A DNA stretch of 64,000 nucleotides from Methylohalobius crimeensis 10Ki (GTDB taxonomy: Bacteria; Pseudomonadota; Gammaproteobacteria; Methylococcales; Methylothermaceae). A program made the position numbers and the translations under genes. The notes under the pieces were generated by a model, which made no database searches, had not been told where the DNA came from, and worked only from the letters and a program-made list of their open reading frames with translations. Of this stretch, positions 31,408 through 41,888 are shown in pieces. Each line of letters opens with the position of its first letter. The stretch's first letter is position 1. The stretch spans positions 930,001 through 994,000 of the forward strand of contig NZ_ATXB01000001.1 in assembly GCF_000421465.1 (NCBI RefSeq). The letters run 5' to 3'.

Positions 31408-32512
31408 TTACAGTCCGCTTTTGAGGCTGGCTTCGATGAAGGCGTCCAGGTCGCCGTCCAACACCGCTTGGGTATTGCCGATTTCCACGCCGGTGCGCAG
31501 GTCCTTGATTCTGGACTGGTCGAGGACGTAGGATCGAATTTGGCTCCCCCAACCGATATCGGCCTTGGACTCTTCCAACTGCTGCTGCTCGGACCGTTGC
31601 TTTTGCATTTCCAGTTCATACAGTTTGGCGCGAAGCTGCTGCATGGCGGTGGCCTTGTTCTTGTGCTGGGAGCGGTCGTTTTGGCATTGGACCACGATGC
31701 CGGTGGGCTGGTGGGTGATCCGGACCGCCGATTCGGTGCGGTTGACGTGCTGGCCGCCCGCGCCCGAAGCGCGATACACATCGATTCTGAGATCCGCCGG
31801 ATTGATGTCGATGTCGATGTCTTCCTCCACTTCCGGGGAGATGAATACCGCCGCGAAGGACGTATGGCGACGATTCCCCGAATCGAACGGGGACTTGCGC
31901 ACCAGCCGATGAACCCCGGTTTCGGTGCGCAGCCAGCCGTAGCCGTAGGAACCTTCCACCTTGAGGGTGGCGCTCTTGATGCCGGCGACCTCCCCCGGCG
32001 ACAGTTCGATGATTTCGGCTTGGAAGCCTTTGCGTTCGGCCCAGCGCAGATACATGCGCATCAACATATCGGCCCAGTCCTGCGCCTCGGTGCCGCCTGA
32101 GCCGGCTTGAATATCCAGAAAAGCGTTGTTGGGATCCATTTCCCCGGAAAACATCCGCCGGAATTCCAGCTCGGCAACGGTTTTCTCGTAGTTCTCCAAG
32201 TCTCCGGCGATGCTGGCCACGGTGTCTTCGTCGGCTTCATCCAGGGCCATTTCCAACAGCTCGCCGGCGTCTTCGAGCCCTTGGGTCAGATGGTCGACGG
32301 TCTGGACGATTTCATCCAGTTGCGCTCTTTCCTTCCCCAACGCTTGGGCCCGGTCGGGATCGCTCCAGACTTCGGGGTCTTCGAGCTCCCTTAGCACTTC
32401 CTCAAGGCGTTCTTTTCTTTCCTCGTAGTCAAAGATACCCCCTCAGGGCATCGGTCCGGCCCTGGAGGTCTTCGATTTTGCGGGTCAAGGTATTGATTTC
32501 CAGTGTTTCCAT
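31408..32512 (-). CDS. prfB: Peptide chain release factor 2, with programmed +1 frameshift
   Basis: A 367-residue RF2 when the frameshift is made. Translation starts at ATG 32512 ([18 protein letters not shown]...) and reads 27 codons to CTT (32434-32432), followed by in-frame TGA (32431-32429). An internal Shine-Dalgarno AGGGGG precedes TAT-CTT-TGA-C, the classic RF2 autoregulatory site. Skipping base 32431 continues as GAC-TAC-GAG to 31408. The peptidyl-hydrolysis GGQ is seen in [17 protein letters not shown]. The stop-codon-reading SPF is in [16 protein letters not shown]. Low RF2 leads to frameshifting and more RF2. Confidence 0.97.
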
Positions 32513-32611
32513 GAAATCTCCAAAAAATTAAATTCTGAAATTCTACCTTAATTGACGGGTTTGGCGGCGGTAAGTTTTATTATAACGGGGCTTGTCTTAG
32601 AGGAGCGGAAT

Positions 32612-33130
32612 GTGAGTCAGATCGATAGCGCGCAAATGGCGGCGGTCTATGAACGTTTGGGCGAACTTTTGGCGATTGCCGCCAGACGTTTCCAGTGGCG
32701 GATCCTGCCCGGATTCGAGGTCGGGTTCGATCTCAAGGGGCAGGCCGCCGGCCAGATGCAAATACGCCAGGGGAAAGTCCGTTTGCGTTTCAATGCCGTC
32801 TTGATGCGCGATAACCGCGAACACTTCCTGCGGGTGACCGTGGCCCACGAACTGGCGCACGCGGTGGCGTATTGGGTGTACGGCAAGAAGATCCAACCCC
32901 ATGGAGAGGAATGGCAATCGATCATGGCCTTATTCGGCCTTGAACCTCGTCGCTGTCACGATTACGATGTGACTCATGCCCAAGTGCGGCGCCTGCAACG
33001 GTTCACTTATCGCTGCGGCTGCCGGGAGCATGATCTCACCAGTATCCGGCACCGGCGCATCCAAGAAGGCGAGCGGACCTATGTTTGCAAGCATTGCCGG
33101 GAAAAACTGGAATGGGTGGTTGAATCATGA
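32612..33130 (+). CDS. sprT: SprT-like zinc metalloprotease domain protein
   Basis: A 172-residue protein. The zinc-binding H-E-x-x-H is in VAHELAHAVAYWVYG, with the third His in HGEEWQSIM. A C-terminal zinc ribbon has Cys pairs (YRCGCREHD and YVCKHCREK). SprT-family proteins resemble the eukaryotic DNA-protein crosslink protease Spartan, but the role in bacteria is not settled. GTG 32612 is chosen because AGGAGCGG lies directly upstream; an upstream extension is unlikely. The CHAD gene overlaps its end by four bases. Confidence 0.88.
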   Translation: MSQIDSAQMAAVYERLGELLAIAARRFQWRILPGFEVGFDLKGQAAGQMQIRQGKVRLRFNAVLMRDNREHFLRVTVAHELAHAVAYWVYGKKIQPHGEEWQSIMALFGLEPRRCHDYDVTHAQVRRLQRFTYRCGCREHDLTSIRHRRIQEGERTYVCKHCREKLEWVVES

Positions 33131-34035
33131 AGTCTTATGTTTCCGTGGGGGAGGCGGTGCGCCGCTATCTGGACGGCCAATATCGGGCGTTGACGGCCCG
33201 GGAAACGGATCTTTCGGAGAATCGGGATCCCGAGTGCCTGCATAAGTTCCGCGTGGCTCTGCGCCGCAGCCGGGCGCTTCTGGGAGAGATGCGCGATTAT
33301 CTGTTGGAGGACTTGGCGGCGCTGCGCGAGGACATGGCGGAAGTTGCCCGGGCCACCAACCCGGCGCGCGATGCCGACGTGTTTCTCGCGGATCTGGCGA
33401 CCTACCGGACCTGGCTGCCGGCATTCCTGCAGCCGGGTTTGGAAGGTATTCGCAAGGACCTGGAAGGTCGCCGGCTTCAGGCGCACGAAGAAGTGTCGGC
33501 GCTGCTTGCCGCTCCGACCTACCGAAAGCTCAAGTCCGATTGGGAGCACTGGTTGGTTGCGGATTCAGTCGATCTGGCCGCCGATTCAGGCTTTTCGGAA
33601 AAGGGGCGGAAAGACAGGGCTCTGGAATCGGCGATTGAGCGAAAAGTTGAACGCCGAATAGGCAAAGTATTGAAGCGCGCCCGAAAAATCACCGCCAAGA
33701 GTTCGCCGCAAGAAATGCACCGGCTGCGCATCGCCTGCAAAAAGCTGCGCTACCTGCTGGAATTTGCGCAACAAGAAACCGACGATCCACGGGCCAAGGA
33801 GGCGATTGGTGGCCTCAAGAAAATACAGACCCTCCTGGGCGACTACAACGATGCGGCGGTGCAAATGCACCGCTTGCGGGATTATCTGGAAACCCAAGAG
33901 AAGCGCTCCAAGCACACCGCGGCGGTGATCGGTTATCTGCTTCGCCTATTGGAGCGGCGGCAGGAGAAACTGCGGCGCAAATTCCTCAAGAAGTCAAAAC
34001 GGCTGGACCGCTTGGGAGAATTCTGGATTAAGTAG
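33127..34035 (+). CDS. CHAD domain protein
   Basis: A 302-residue, almost wholly helical protein with conserved His/Arg/Lys-rich repeats of the CHAD domain (LHKFRVALRRSRALL near residue 38 and MHRLRIACKKLRYLLEF near 197). CHAD domains bind inorganic polyphosphate. There is no attached CYTH triphosphatase domain here. The basic C terminus (LRRKFLKKSKRLDR) agrees with polyanion binding. The start overlaps the sprT stop. Its stop codon lies inside the palindromic repeat at 34032. Confidence 0.9.
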   Translation: MKSYVSVGEAVRRYLDGQYRALTARETDLSENRDPECLHKFRVALRRSRALLGEMRDYLLEDLAALREDMAEVARATNPARDADVFLADLATYRTWLPAFLQPGLEGIRKDLEGRRLQAHEEVSALLAAPTYRKLKSDWEHWLVADSVDLAADSGFSEKGRKDRALESAIERKVERRIGKVLKRARKITAKSSPQEMHRLRIACKKLRYLLEFAQQETDDPRAKEAIGGLKKIQTLLGDYNDAAVQMHRLRDYLETQEKRSKHTAAVIGYLLRLLERRQEKLRRKFLKKSKRLDRLGEFWIK

Positions 34036-34059
34036 GGGCGACCGGCCGGTCGCCCCTAC
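34032..34059. repeat. 28-bp REP-like palindrome, copy 1
   Basis: GTAGGGGCGACCGG and its perfect complement form a 28-base palindrome overlapping the CHAD stop codon. An identical palindrome follows the chemoreceptor gene at 63646. The placement directly after genes suggests a REP-type repeat that may act as a terminator or mRNA stabiliser. Confidence 0.8.
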
Positions 34060-34210
34060 ATTCGCCCATCCTCGGAGACCGAAGGAGCGATCAAAAAGCC
34101 TTGCCAAACAGATCGGCATGGAGTACGGTCGCTATTGAGATGGACGGGAAGAAAACGTTGCAATTCCTGTCCATTTTAGTCGGCTTTTCCGTTAGGGGAG
34201 GTGGGCAACC

Positions 34211-37200
34211 ATGCAAGTCACACGGCGCCAGTTTTTCAAACTGAGTGCCGCAACGCTCGGAGGTTCCACGCTGGCGGCCTTGGGTTTTTCGCCGGGGGAA
34301 GCGCTGGCGGAAGTGCGCGCATTCAAGCTGACGCGCACCACGGAAACCCGCAATACCTGCCCGTATTGCTCGGTGGCTTGCGGCCTCATCATGTACAGCC
34401 TCGGCGACAAGGCGAAAAACGCCAAGGCCGACATCATCCACATCGAGGGTGACCCGGACCATCCGGTGAGCCGCGGCAGCCTGTGCCCCAAGGGCTCGGG
34501 ACTCCTGGATTTCGTGCACAGCCCCTCGCGCCTGCGCTACCCCGAATACCGCGCCCCCGGAAGCGATGAATGGAAACGGGTCTCCTGGGATTGGGCCATG
34601 GGGCGCATCGCCGAGCGGGTCAAAGAGGACCGGGATCGCAATTTCATCGCCAGGAATGCACAAGGCCAGACGGTCAACCGCTGGGCTTCCGTCGGCTTTC
34701 TAGCGGCCTCGGCGGCGTCCAACGAAACCGGCTATCTGACCGGCAAGATCGCGCGCGCCTTGGGGATCGTGATGCTGGACAGTCAGGCGCGCATCTGCCA
34801 TGCGCCGTCGGTATCGGCCCTGGCCTCCAGTTTCGGTCGGGGCGCCATGACCAATACCTGGATGGACATCAAGAACGCCGATGTGATCATCGCCATGGGC
34901 GGCAATCCGGCGGAAGCCCATCCGGTGGGCTTCAAATGGGCGGTGGAGGCCAAGGCGAAGAACCAGGCCAAGCTCATCGTCGTGGACCCGCGCTTCACGC
35001 GCACGGCGGCGGTCGCCGATTTGTACGTGCCCATTCGGGCCGGTACCGATATCGCATTCCTCAACGGTGTGATCCGTCATCTGCTGGAAAAGGATGCCGT
35101 CAACCACGCCTACGTAAAGGCCTATACCAACGCCGCCTTCATCGTGCGCGAGGATTTCCGTTTCGAGGATGGCTTGTTCAGCGGCTACGAGCCTGACAAT
35201 CCCGAGGCGCGCTACGACCGCACGACCTGGGCCTACGAGCTTGACGAAAACGGTTTCGCCCGGGTGGACGAGACCCTGCAGCACCCCCGCTGCGTGTTCA
35301 ATCTGCTAAAAGCCCATGTGGACCGCTACACGCCGGAAGTGGTTACCGACATCACCGGCACGCCCACGGACGCCTTCCTCAAGGTTTGCGAATGGGTCGC
35401 TTCCACCGCCGTCACCGATCGCACCCTGACCAGTCTCTACGCGCTGGGCTGGACCCATCACTCGGTGGGCGTGCAGAACATTCGTGTCATGGCCATGATC
35501 CAGCTTTTGCTGGGCAATATCGGCATGTCCGGCGGCGGCGTCAACGCCTTGCGCGGCCATTCCAACATCCAGGGCCTGAGCGACCTGGGACTGCTGTCCG
35601 AGATGTTGCCGGGCTACATGACCCTTCCGCGCGATCACGAAACCACCAGGGCCGCCTATCTGGAAAAGCGGACCCTCGAACCGCTGCGTCCGGACCAATT
35701 GAGCTCTTGGTCCAACACGCCCAAGTTCCACACCAGCCTTATGAAAGCCTGGTTCGGCAGGGCGGCGACACAGGACAACGACTATTGCTACGATTGGATG
35801 CCGAAGCTGGACAAGCCTTACGACAGCCTGCGCATGTTCGATCTCATGGCCCGGGGTCAGGTCAACGGCTTCCTCTGCCAGGGCTTCAATCCCCTGGCCT
35901 CCTATCCGAACAAGGACAAAGTCGCGGAAGCTCTGACCAAGTTGAAATTCCTGGTGATCATGGACCCGCTGGCCACCGACACGTCCGAATTCTGGCGGAA
36001 CCACGGCGAATATCATGACGTGAATCCCGCGGAAATTCAGACCGAAGTGTTCCGCCTGCCGACCACCTGTTTCGCCGAGGAAAACGGCGCTTTGGTCAAC
36101 AGTTCGCGCTGGCTGCAGTGGCACTGGAAAGGGGCCGAGCCGCCGGGGGAAGCCCGCAACGATATCCGGATCATGTCCGATCTCTACTTGCGGCTGAAGG
36201 CCATGTATCGCGCCGAAGGCGGCGCGTTTCCCGATCCCGTCCTGAACTTGCACTGGCCCTACCGGCGACCGGAGGAACCGATGCCGGAGGAGCTGGCCAG
36301 GGAATACAACGGCTACGCGATCGACGATATCGCCGATCCCGAGGATCCGGGAAAGGTCTTGATCAAGGCCGGCCAGCAACTGTCCGGTTTTGCCCAGCTG
36401 CGGGACGACGGCAGCACCGCTTGCGGCAACTGGATCTTCAGCGGTGCCTGGACCGAGGAAGGCAACCAGATGGCGCGTCGCGAGACCGCCGACCCGGCCG
36501 GGATGGGCATCGCGCCGGGCTGGACGTGGTCGTGGCCGGACAACCGCCGGATACTCTACAACCGCGCATCCTGCGACCCGACCGGCAAGCCCTGGAACGA
36601 ATCCCGCAAGATCATCGAATGGGACGGCAGCCGATGGCGCGGCCTGGACGTTCCGGATTACAAGGCGGACGTTCCGCCCGGCAGCGACATGATGCCTTTC
36701 GTCATGATCCCGGAAGGCGTGGGCCGGCTATTTGCCGTCGACGCCTTGGCCGACGGGCCGTTTCCCGAGCATTACGAACCGTTCGAGAGCCCCGTGGGGT
36801 CCAATCGCTTGCATCCCGAGGTGATCAGCAATCCGGTGGCCCGGGTGTTCCCGGAAGACAGAGCGATGCTCGGCACGAAGGAGGAATACCCCGTCGTCGC
36901 GACCACCTATCGCATCACCGAACTTTTCAACACCTGGACCGACCACGTGCGCATCAACGCCTCGCTGCAGCCGGAACAGTTCGTGGAAATCGGCGAGGCC
37001 CTCGCCCGGGAGCTCGGCGTGGCCAATGGCGAAGCCGTCGTGGTGCGCTCCAAGCGGGGCTTCGTCAAAGCCGTGGCCGTGGTCACCAAGCGCATCCAAC
37101 CCTTGACCGTCGCCGGGCGGACCTTGCATCAGATCGGCATTCCGGTCCACTGGGGCATCATTGGCCTGACCCGCAAGGGGTTTTTCTGCAACAACCTGAC

Positions 37201-37405
37201 CCCCTATCTGGGCGATGCCAACACCCAGACGCCGGAGTTCAAGGCGTTTCTGGTCAAGGTGGAAAAAGCCTCGAGTACGCCGTTGCCCCCAATCCCAGCG
37301 CCGGACGAACAGCCCGGGGAACGACCGGAAGCCGAAAAGGGGCCGGGCGCGATGCCCCGGACCTCCTGGCTGATGCGCGTACTGAAAGGCAGCACGGAGG
37401 TATAG
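34211..37405 (+). CDS. fdoG: Formate dehydrogenase major (catalytic) subunit, Tat-exported, cysteine type
   Basis: A 1064-residue molybdopterin oxidoreductase of the FdnG/FdoG type. The N-terminal twin-arginine signal ([15 protein letters not shown]) indicates export across the inner membrane. A 4Fe-4S site (CPYCSVAC and later SLCPKGSG) follows. The active-site residue, selenocysteine in E. coli, is Cys196 here ([12 protein letters not shown]), encoded by TGC at 34796. Formate is oxidised to CO2 in the periplasm and electrons pass to the next subunit. The Pro/Glu-rich C-terminal tail makes it somewhat longer than FdnG. GGGGAGG precedes the ATG. Confidence 0.96.
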   Translation: MQVTRRQFFKLSAATLGGSTLAALGFSPGEALAEVRAFKLTRTTETRNTCPYCSVACGLIMYSLGDKAKNAKADIIHIEGDPDHPVSRGSLCPKGSGLLDFVHSPSRLRYPEYRAPGSDEWKRVSWDWAMGRIAERVKEDRDRNFIARNAQGQTVNRWASVGFLAASAASNETGYLTGKIARALGIVMLDSQARICHAPSVSALASSFGRGAMTNTWMDIKNADVIIAMGGNPAEAHPVGFKWAVEAKAKNQAKLIVVDPRFTRTAAVADLYVPIRAGTDIAFLNGVIRHLLEKDAVNHAYVKAYTNAAFIVREDFRFEDGLFSGYEPDNPEARYDRTTWAYELDENGFARVDETLQHPRCVFNLLKAHVDRYTPEVVTDITGTPTDAFLKVCEWVASTAVTDRTLTSLYALGWTHHSVGVQNIRVMAMIQLLLGNIGMSGGGVNALRGHSNIQGLSDLGLLSEMLPGYMTLPRDHETTRAAYLEKRTLEPLRPDQLSSWSNTPKFHTSLMKAWFGRAATQDNDYCYDWMPKLDKPYDSLRMFDLMARGQVNGFLCQGFNPLASYPNKDKVAEALTKLKFLVIMDPLATDTSEFWRNHGEYHDVNPAEIQTEVFRLPTTCFAEENGALVNSSRWLQWHWKGAEPPGEARNDIRIMSDLYLRLKAMYRAEGGAFPDPVLNLHWPYRRPEEPMPEELAREYNGYAIDDIADPEDPGKVLIKAGQQLSGFAQLRDDGSTACGNWIFSGAWTEEGNQMARRETADPAGMGIAPGWTWSWPDNRRILYNRASCDPTGKPWNESRKIIEWDGSRWRGLDVPDYKADVPPGSDMMPFVMIPEGVGRLFAVDALADGPFPEHYEPFESPVGSNRLHPEVISNPVARVFPEDRAMLGTKEEYPVVATTYRITELFNTWTDHVRINASLQPEQFVEIGEALARELGVANGEAVVVRSKRGFVKAVAVVTKRIQPLTVAGRTLHQIGIPVHWGIIGLTRKGFFCNNLTPYLGDANTQTPEFKAFLVKVEKASSTPLPPIPAPDEQPGERPEAEKGPGAMPRTSWLMRVLKGSTEV

Positions 37406-37409
37406 CATC

Positions 37410-38276
37410 ATGGCACTGCAATCGTTGGACATCGTCCGCCGCTCCGCCACCACCACACCCAGTCCGCAGCAGCGGCAGATGACGGAGGTGGCCAAGCTCA
37501 TCGACGTCAGCAAGTGCATCGGCTGCAAGGCCTGCCAGTCGGCCTGCCAGGAATGGAACGATGTGCGCGAGGAAATCGGCACCAACGTCGGCTCCTATCA
37601 GAATCCCCACGATCTCACCGAAAACAGCTGGACCTTGATGCGCTTTACCGAGACCGAACAGAACGGCACCCTGGAATGGCTGATCCGCAAGGACGGCTGC
37701 ATGCACTGCGCCGATCCCGGCTGCCTGAAAGCTTGTCCTTCGCCCGGCGCCATCATTCAGTACAGCAACGGCATCGTCGATTTCCACCAGGAAAACTGCA
37801 TCGGCTGCGGTTACTGCATCGCCGGCTGCCCGTTCGATATCCCGCGTTTGTCGAAAACCGACAGCAAGGTCTACAAGTGCACCTTGTGTTCGGACCGCGT
37901 AGCGATCGGGCTGGAACCGGCTTGCATCAAGGCTTGTCCGACCCAGGCCCTGGTCTTCGGCAGCAAGGAAGACATGATCCACCACGCCAACGAGCGTATC
38001 GACGATCTCAAGGAGCGGGGGTTCGAAAACGCCGGGCTCTACGATCCGGAAGGCGTGGGCGGCACCCACGTCATGTATGTGCTGCAGCACGCGGACAAGC
38101 CGGAACTCTACAACGAGTTGCCCAAGAATCCGACCATCAGCGCGATGGTCGGCCTGTGGAAAGGCATCTTCAAGCCGCTGGCCACCGCCGCGATGTGCTT
38201 CACGATCCTGGCCGGGTTCTTCCACTACGTCACCGTCGGTCCCAACGAAACCGAGGAAGAGGATGACCAGCCATGA
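37410..38276 (+). CDS. fdoH: Formate dehydrogenase iron-sulfur (beta) subunit
   Basis: A 288-residue electron-transfer subunit with four ferredoxin-type Cys clusters ([46 protein letters not shown]...ACIKAC). A C-terminal membrane helix ([19 protein letters not shown]) anchors it at the periplasmic face. It passes electrons from the catalytic subunit to cytochrome b. It starts five bases after fdoG and overlaps fdoI by four. Confidence 0.97.
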   Translation: MALQSLDIVRRSATTTPSPQQRQMTEVAKLIDVSKCIGCKACQSACQEWNDVREEIGTNVGSYQNPHDLTENSWTLMRFTETEQNGTLEWLIRKDGCMHCADPGCLKACPSPGAIIQYSNGIVDFHQENCIGCGYCIAGCPFDIPRLSKTDSKVYKCTLCSDRVAIGLEPACIKACPTQALVFGSKEDMIHHANERIDDLKERGFENAGLYDPEGVGGTHVMYVLQHADKPELYNELPKNPTISAMVGLWKGIFKPLATAAMCFTILAGFFHYVTVGPNETEEEDDQP

Positions 38277-38914
38277 GCGGTCAGCATTCCTCCAATTTGA
38301 TCCAGCGCTACACGCCGCTGCAGCGATTCAATCACTGGGTCACGGCCATCACCTTCATTCTGCTGAGCCTTTCCGGGCTGGCGCTGTTTCATCCGTCCAT
38401 GTTCTGGTTCACCCAGTTCTTCGGCGGGCCGACCTGGACGCGCATTCTGCACCCCTACATCGGCATCGTGATGTTCGTCTCCTTCGCGGGGCTGGCGCTG
38501 CAGTTCTGGCATCACAACTTCCTGACTCACGACGACTTCGGCTGGCTGAAGCGCATCAAGGATGTGCTCAGAAATCGCGAGGACCGGCTGCCGGAGGTGG
38601 ATCGCTACAACGCCGGCCAGAAAGTGCTTTTCTGGGCCATGGTCGTCACCATTCCGGTGCTGCTGGTCACCGGCATCGTCATCTGGCGCCCCTGGTTCGC
38701 CGGCTACTTCGCCATCGACATCGTACGCATCGCCGTGCTGCTGCACGCCGTCTCGGCCTTCATCATCATGACCGGCATTATCGTCCACATCTACGCCGCC
38801 ATCTGGATAAAGGGCAGCGTCGGGGCGATGGTCCGCGGCACCGTCACCCGGGCCTGGGCCGCTAAGCACCATCGGGGTTGGTACAAGCGGGTGATGAAGG
38901 GAGAGGGGCGTTGA
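38273..38914 (+). CDS. fdoI: Formate dehydrogenase cytochrome b556 (gamma) subunit
   Basis: A 213-residue membrane protein with four transmembrane helices and heme-ligating His residues ([59 protein letters not shown]). It passes electrons to the quinone pool, conserving energy from formate oxidation. It overlaps fdoH at its start and fdhE at its end by four bases. Confidence 0.96.
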   Translation: MSGQHSSNLIQRYTPLQRFNHWVTAITFILLSLSGLALFHPSMFWFTQFFGGPTWTRILHPYIGIVMFVSFAGLALQFWHHNFLTHDDFGWLKRIKDVLRNREDRLPEVDRYNAGQKVLFWAMVVTIPVLLVTGIVIWRPWFAGYFAIDIVRIAVLLHAVSAFIIMTGIIVHIYAAIWIKGSVGAMVRGTVTRAWAAKHHRGWYKRVMKGEGR

Positions 38915-39789
38915 ATTCCTTGGCAAGTCCGGCCCCGGAAATCCCTTCCATCCATTTGCATTTGCCTACGCCGCAAACCCTGTTCCGCGCCCGCGCCGAC
39001 CGATTGCGGCAGCTCGCCACAAACCATCCCTCCCTGGCCGGTTATCTGACGCTGATGGCGGAGCTGTCGGATTTGCAGCACGGTCAAGTCGAGGAATCGT
39101 CCCTGACGCCCCCGCCGGATGTGTCCGCCCGCACATGCCCCCTGGACATCGCGAACCGGTCCCACGGCCCGGCCTGGCGGGCGGTATTGCGCGCCATCGC
39201 CGGAGGGCTCGCCCCCAATGACGAGCCGCTCGCCGCGATACGCGATCGTCTCCGCGCGGCTTCGGACGAGGTGTTGGAAGGTTGGGCGGAACGGCTTTTA
39301 AGCGCCGACTTCGAAAATCTCGATTCCGGGCTCGCCCCGTTCGTGGCTGCGGCCCTGCAGGTCCGATGGACCGTGCTGGCGGGCCGGATCGATGGGCGAG
39401 GCATCGGCCCGGGAGAATTCGCCCATCTCTGTCCGGTTTGCAGCTCCCTGCCGGTGGCCAGCGTGCTCCGAAGCGGCGGCGATGTGCAGGGTTTGCGCTA
39501 TCTCTGCTGCGGTCTGTGCGGCACCCAATGGAACCGGCCCCGCATCCAGTGCGTCAACTGCGGTTCCGGTAAAGATGTGGCGTATTACGGCATCGAAGGT
39601 TCGGACGAGGCCGTCAAGGCGGAAGCCTGCACCGAATGCAAAACCTACCTCAAGATGATGAACCGGGAAAAGCAGCCGCCGATCGATCCCCTTGCCGACG
39701 ATCTCGCCACGCTTTCCTTGGACATCCTCATGGCCGAGGAGGGTTATGAACGGATCGGATTTAATTGCTTCCTCATACCGGACGCCTGA
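38911..39789 (+). CDS. fdhE: Formate dehydrogenase accessory protein FdhE
   Basis: About 292 residues. The C-terminal half holds four Cys-x-x-Cys rubredoxin-like pairs (CPVCSSLP, CCGLCGTQW, CVNCGSGK, CTECKTYL), the FdhE signature. FdhE is needed for maturation of Tat-exported formate dehydrogenases before export. TTG 38911 overlaps the fdoI stop and has GGGAGAGGGG upstream. fdhD, also needed for activity, is not in the window. Confidence 0.95.
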   Translation: MNSLASPAPEIPSIHLHLPTPQTLFRARADRLRQLATNHPSLAGYLTLMAELSDLQHGQVEESSLTPPPDVSARTCPLDIANRSHGPAWRAVLRAIAGGLAPNDEPLAAIRDRLRAASDEVLEGWAERLLSADFENLDSGLAPFVAAALQVRWTVLAGRIDGRGIGPGEFAHLCPVCSSLPVASVLRSGGDVQGLRYLCCGLCGTQWNRPRIQCVNCGSGKDVAYYGIEGSDEAVKAEACTECKTYLKMMNREKQPPIDPLADDLATLSLDILMAEEGYERIGFNCFLIPDA

Positions 39790-39859
39790 CCCGAGTGCCA
39801 CAAGCACTACGCCGGATGGTTTTGGCGCAACCCATCGAGGATGGCGTCGTCGAGACTCA

Positions 39860-40180
39860 CTAATCCCAGCGGTCGTCGCGCACCTGGATGACGCCGTTTT
39901 CCACTTGTACGGGGAAGGTGTGGATATCCTCGTAGGCGGGGGGAGATAGAACTTCGCCGGTTTTGATGCAGAATCGCGCGCCGTGGCGGGGACAGACGAT
40001 CACGTCCGCTTCCAATTCCCCGCTGGCGACTTCGGCGCCGTCGTGGGTGCAGACGTCCTCGATGGCGTAGAATTGACCGTCGAGATTGAATACCGCCACT
40101 TCCGTGCCTTCCAGATCCACGACGGCGTGTTCGTCCGGTTTCAACGCATCGGCTTGGCATACATCGACCCAATCGGACAT
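39860..40180 (-). CDS. Rieske [2Fe-2S] ferredoxin
   Basis: A 106-residue single-domain Rieske protein. The cluster ligands are C-T-H (EDVCTHDGAEV) and C-P-R-H (IVCPRHGARF). It resembles ferredoxin components of non-heme dioxygenases, but no oxygenase is nearby. It is the last gene of the suf operon, five bases after sufU, and such proteins are often encoded there. GGAG precedes the ATG at 40180. Confidence 0.92.
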   Translation of the reverse strand: MSDWVDVCQADALKPDEHAVVDLEGTEVAVFNLDGQFYAIEDVCTHDGAEVASGELEADVIVCPRHGARFCIKTGEVLSPPAYEDIHTFPVQVENGVIQVRDDRWD

Positions 40181-40185
40181 GCTTT

Positions 40186-40638
40186 CTACTCCGTACTGAC
40201 CGATTTTGCCTCGCCTGTCAAGGCCGACTCCAGGGAGTGCCAAGCCAAGGTGGCGCATTTGATTCGCGAAGGATACTGGCGCACGCCCGCCAGCACCGCC
40301 AGTTTGCCCAGCCCTTCCAGCTTGAGGTCGTCGCTCTGGCCGGTGACGATTTTGTGGAAGGCATCGAACAGTTTTTCCGCTTCCGCCAGGGTTTTCCCCT
40401 TGACGATCTCGGTCATCAGGGAGGCCGAAGCGGTGGAGATGGCGCAGCCCTGCCCCTGAAAGCTGATGTCGGCGATGGTGTCGCCGTCCAGCTTGATGTA
40501 GAGGGTGAGCCGGTCGCCGCAGAGGGGATTGTAGCCCTCGATTTTATGGTCGGCGTCCTCGATTACCCGAAAATTGCGGGGGTTGCGATTGTGATCGAAG
40601 ACCACTTCCTGATAAAGATCTCTCAATTCGTCCAGCAT
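40186..40638 (-). CDS. sufU: Fe-S assembly protein SufU
   Basis: A 150-residue IscU/SufU-type protein starting MLDELRDLYQEVVFDHNRNP. The three conserved Cys are in NPLCGDRL, GQGCAISTASASLM and IKCATLAWHSL. The insertion between the second and third Cys marks it as SufU rather than IscU. It accepts sulfur from SufS. The ATG overlaps the sufS stop by one base. Confidence 0.95.
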   Translation of the reverse strand: MLDELRDLYQEVVFDHNRNPRNFRVIEDADHKIEGYNPLCGDRLTLYIKLDGDTIADISFQGQGCAISTASASLMTEIVKGKTLAEAEKLFDAFHKIVTGQSDDLKLEGLGKLAVLAGVRQYPSRIKCATLAWHSLESALTGEAKSVSTE

Positions 40639-41888
40639 TAACCGAATACCTTGATGATTTCCTTGATGGCGTAGATAAGTTGATCTGCTTCCTCGTGCGT
40701 ATTGTACAGAGCGAACGACGCCCGCGCGGTGGCCGGTACCTGGAAGAAATCCATCACCGGCATGGCGCAATGATGGCCGGCCCGGACCGCCACCCCGAAG
40801 TGGTCGAGAAAGGTGCCGATATCGTGGGGATGGACCCGGTCCAGGGTAAAGGAAAGGACCGACTCTTTATGGGCGGCGGTGCCGACCACTCTCAGCCCCG
40901 GAATTTCGAGAGCTCTTTCGGTGGCGTATCGGAGCAGTTCTTGCTCGTGGGCGACGATGGCGGCATGGCCGATGCTATCCATGTAATCGATCGCCGCGCC
41001 CAAGCCGACGGCTTCGGCGATCGCCGGCGTGCCGGCCTCGAACTTGTAGGGCAGGGCCTTATATTCGGTTTCCTCGAAGGTCACCTTGCGGATCATCTCC
41101 CCGCCCCCTTGCCACGGCGGCATGGCCTCGAGCAGTTCGCACTTGCCGTAGAGGACGCCGATGCCGGTGGGACCGTAAAGCTTATGCCCGGAGAATGCGT
41201 AGAAGTCGCAGTCTAAAGCCTGGACATCCACCGGCGGTATATGCGGCGCCGCTTGAGCCCCATCCAATAGGACCACGGCGCCGTGGGCGTGGGCCATTGC
41301 GATGATTTCCTCCACCGGATTGACGGTGCCCAGGGCGTTGGACATATGGCTGACCGCCACCACCCGGGTGCGCGGTCCCAGCAATTTTTCGAATTCGTCC
41401 AGAATCAACTCGCCCTGGTCGTTGATGGGGGCGACCTTGAGCTTGGCGCCGGTTTGCCGGCAGACCATCTGCCACGGGACGATGTTGGAATGGTGCTCCA
41501 TGGCGGTGATCAGCACCTCATCGCCGGCTTTCAGATTCGTCCGGCCGTAGCTTTGCGCCACCAGGTTGATGGCCTCGGTGGTGCCGCGCACGAAGACGAT
41601 CTCTTCCATCCGGGCGGCATTCAGAAACCCCCGGACCTTGTCGCGCGCGCCCTCGTAGCGGGCGGTGGCGCGTTCGCTCAGGGTGTGGACGCCGCGGTGG
41701 ACGTTGGCGAAATCCCGGGCGTAGAACTCGGCCAGGGTGTCGATCACCTGACGCGGCTTTTGCGCGCTGGCGGCATTATCCAGGTAAACCAGCGGTTTGC
41801 CGTGCACTTCTTGATGCAAGGCGGGGAAATCGGCGCGGATGCGCTCGATCGGATAAGCCGGGGTTACGTGGGGTGCGGTTTGGTTCAT
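40638..41888 (-). CDS. sufS: Cysteine desulfurase SufS
   Basis: A 416-residue PLP enzyme. The PLP lysine is in FSGHKLYGPTGIGVLYG, the catalytic Cys loop is near RAGHHCAMPVMDF, and the N-terminal VYLDNAASAQKPRQVID is typical. It supplies sulfur from cysteine for Fe-S cluster assembly with SufU and the SufBCD scaffold. It overlaps sufD by four bases. Confidence 0.97.
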   Translation of the reverse strand: MNQTAPHVTPAYPIERIRADFPALHQEVHGKPLVYLDNAASAQKPRQVIDTLAEFYARDFANVHRGVHTLSERATARYEGARDKVRGFLNAARMEEIVFVRGTTEAINLVAQSYGRTNLKAGDEVLITAMEHHSNIVPWQMVCRQTGAKLKVAPINDQGELILDEFEKLLGPRTRVVAVSHMSNALGTVNPVEEIIAMAHAHGAVVLLDGAQAAPHIPPVDVQALDCDFYAFSGHKLYGPTGIGVLYGKCELLEAMPPWQGGGEMIRKVTFEETEYKALPYKFEAGTPAIAEAVGLGAAIDYMDSIGHAAIVAHEQELLRYATERALEIPGLRVVGTAAHKESVLSFTLDRVHPHDIGTFLDHFGVAVRAGHHCAMPVMDFFQVPATARASFALYNTHEEADQLIYAIKEIIKVFG

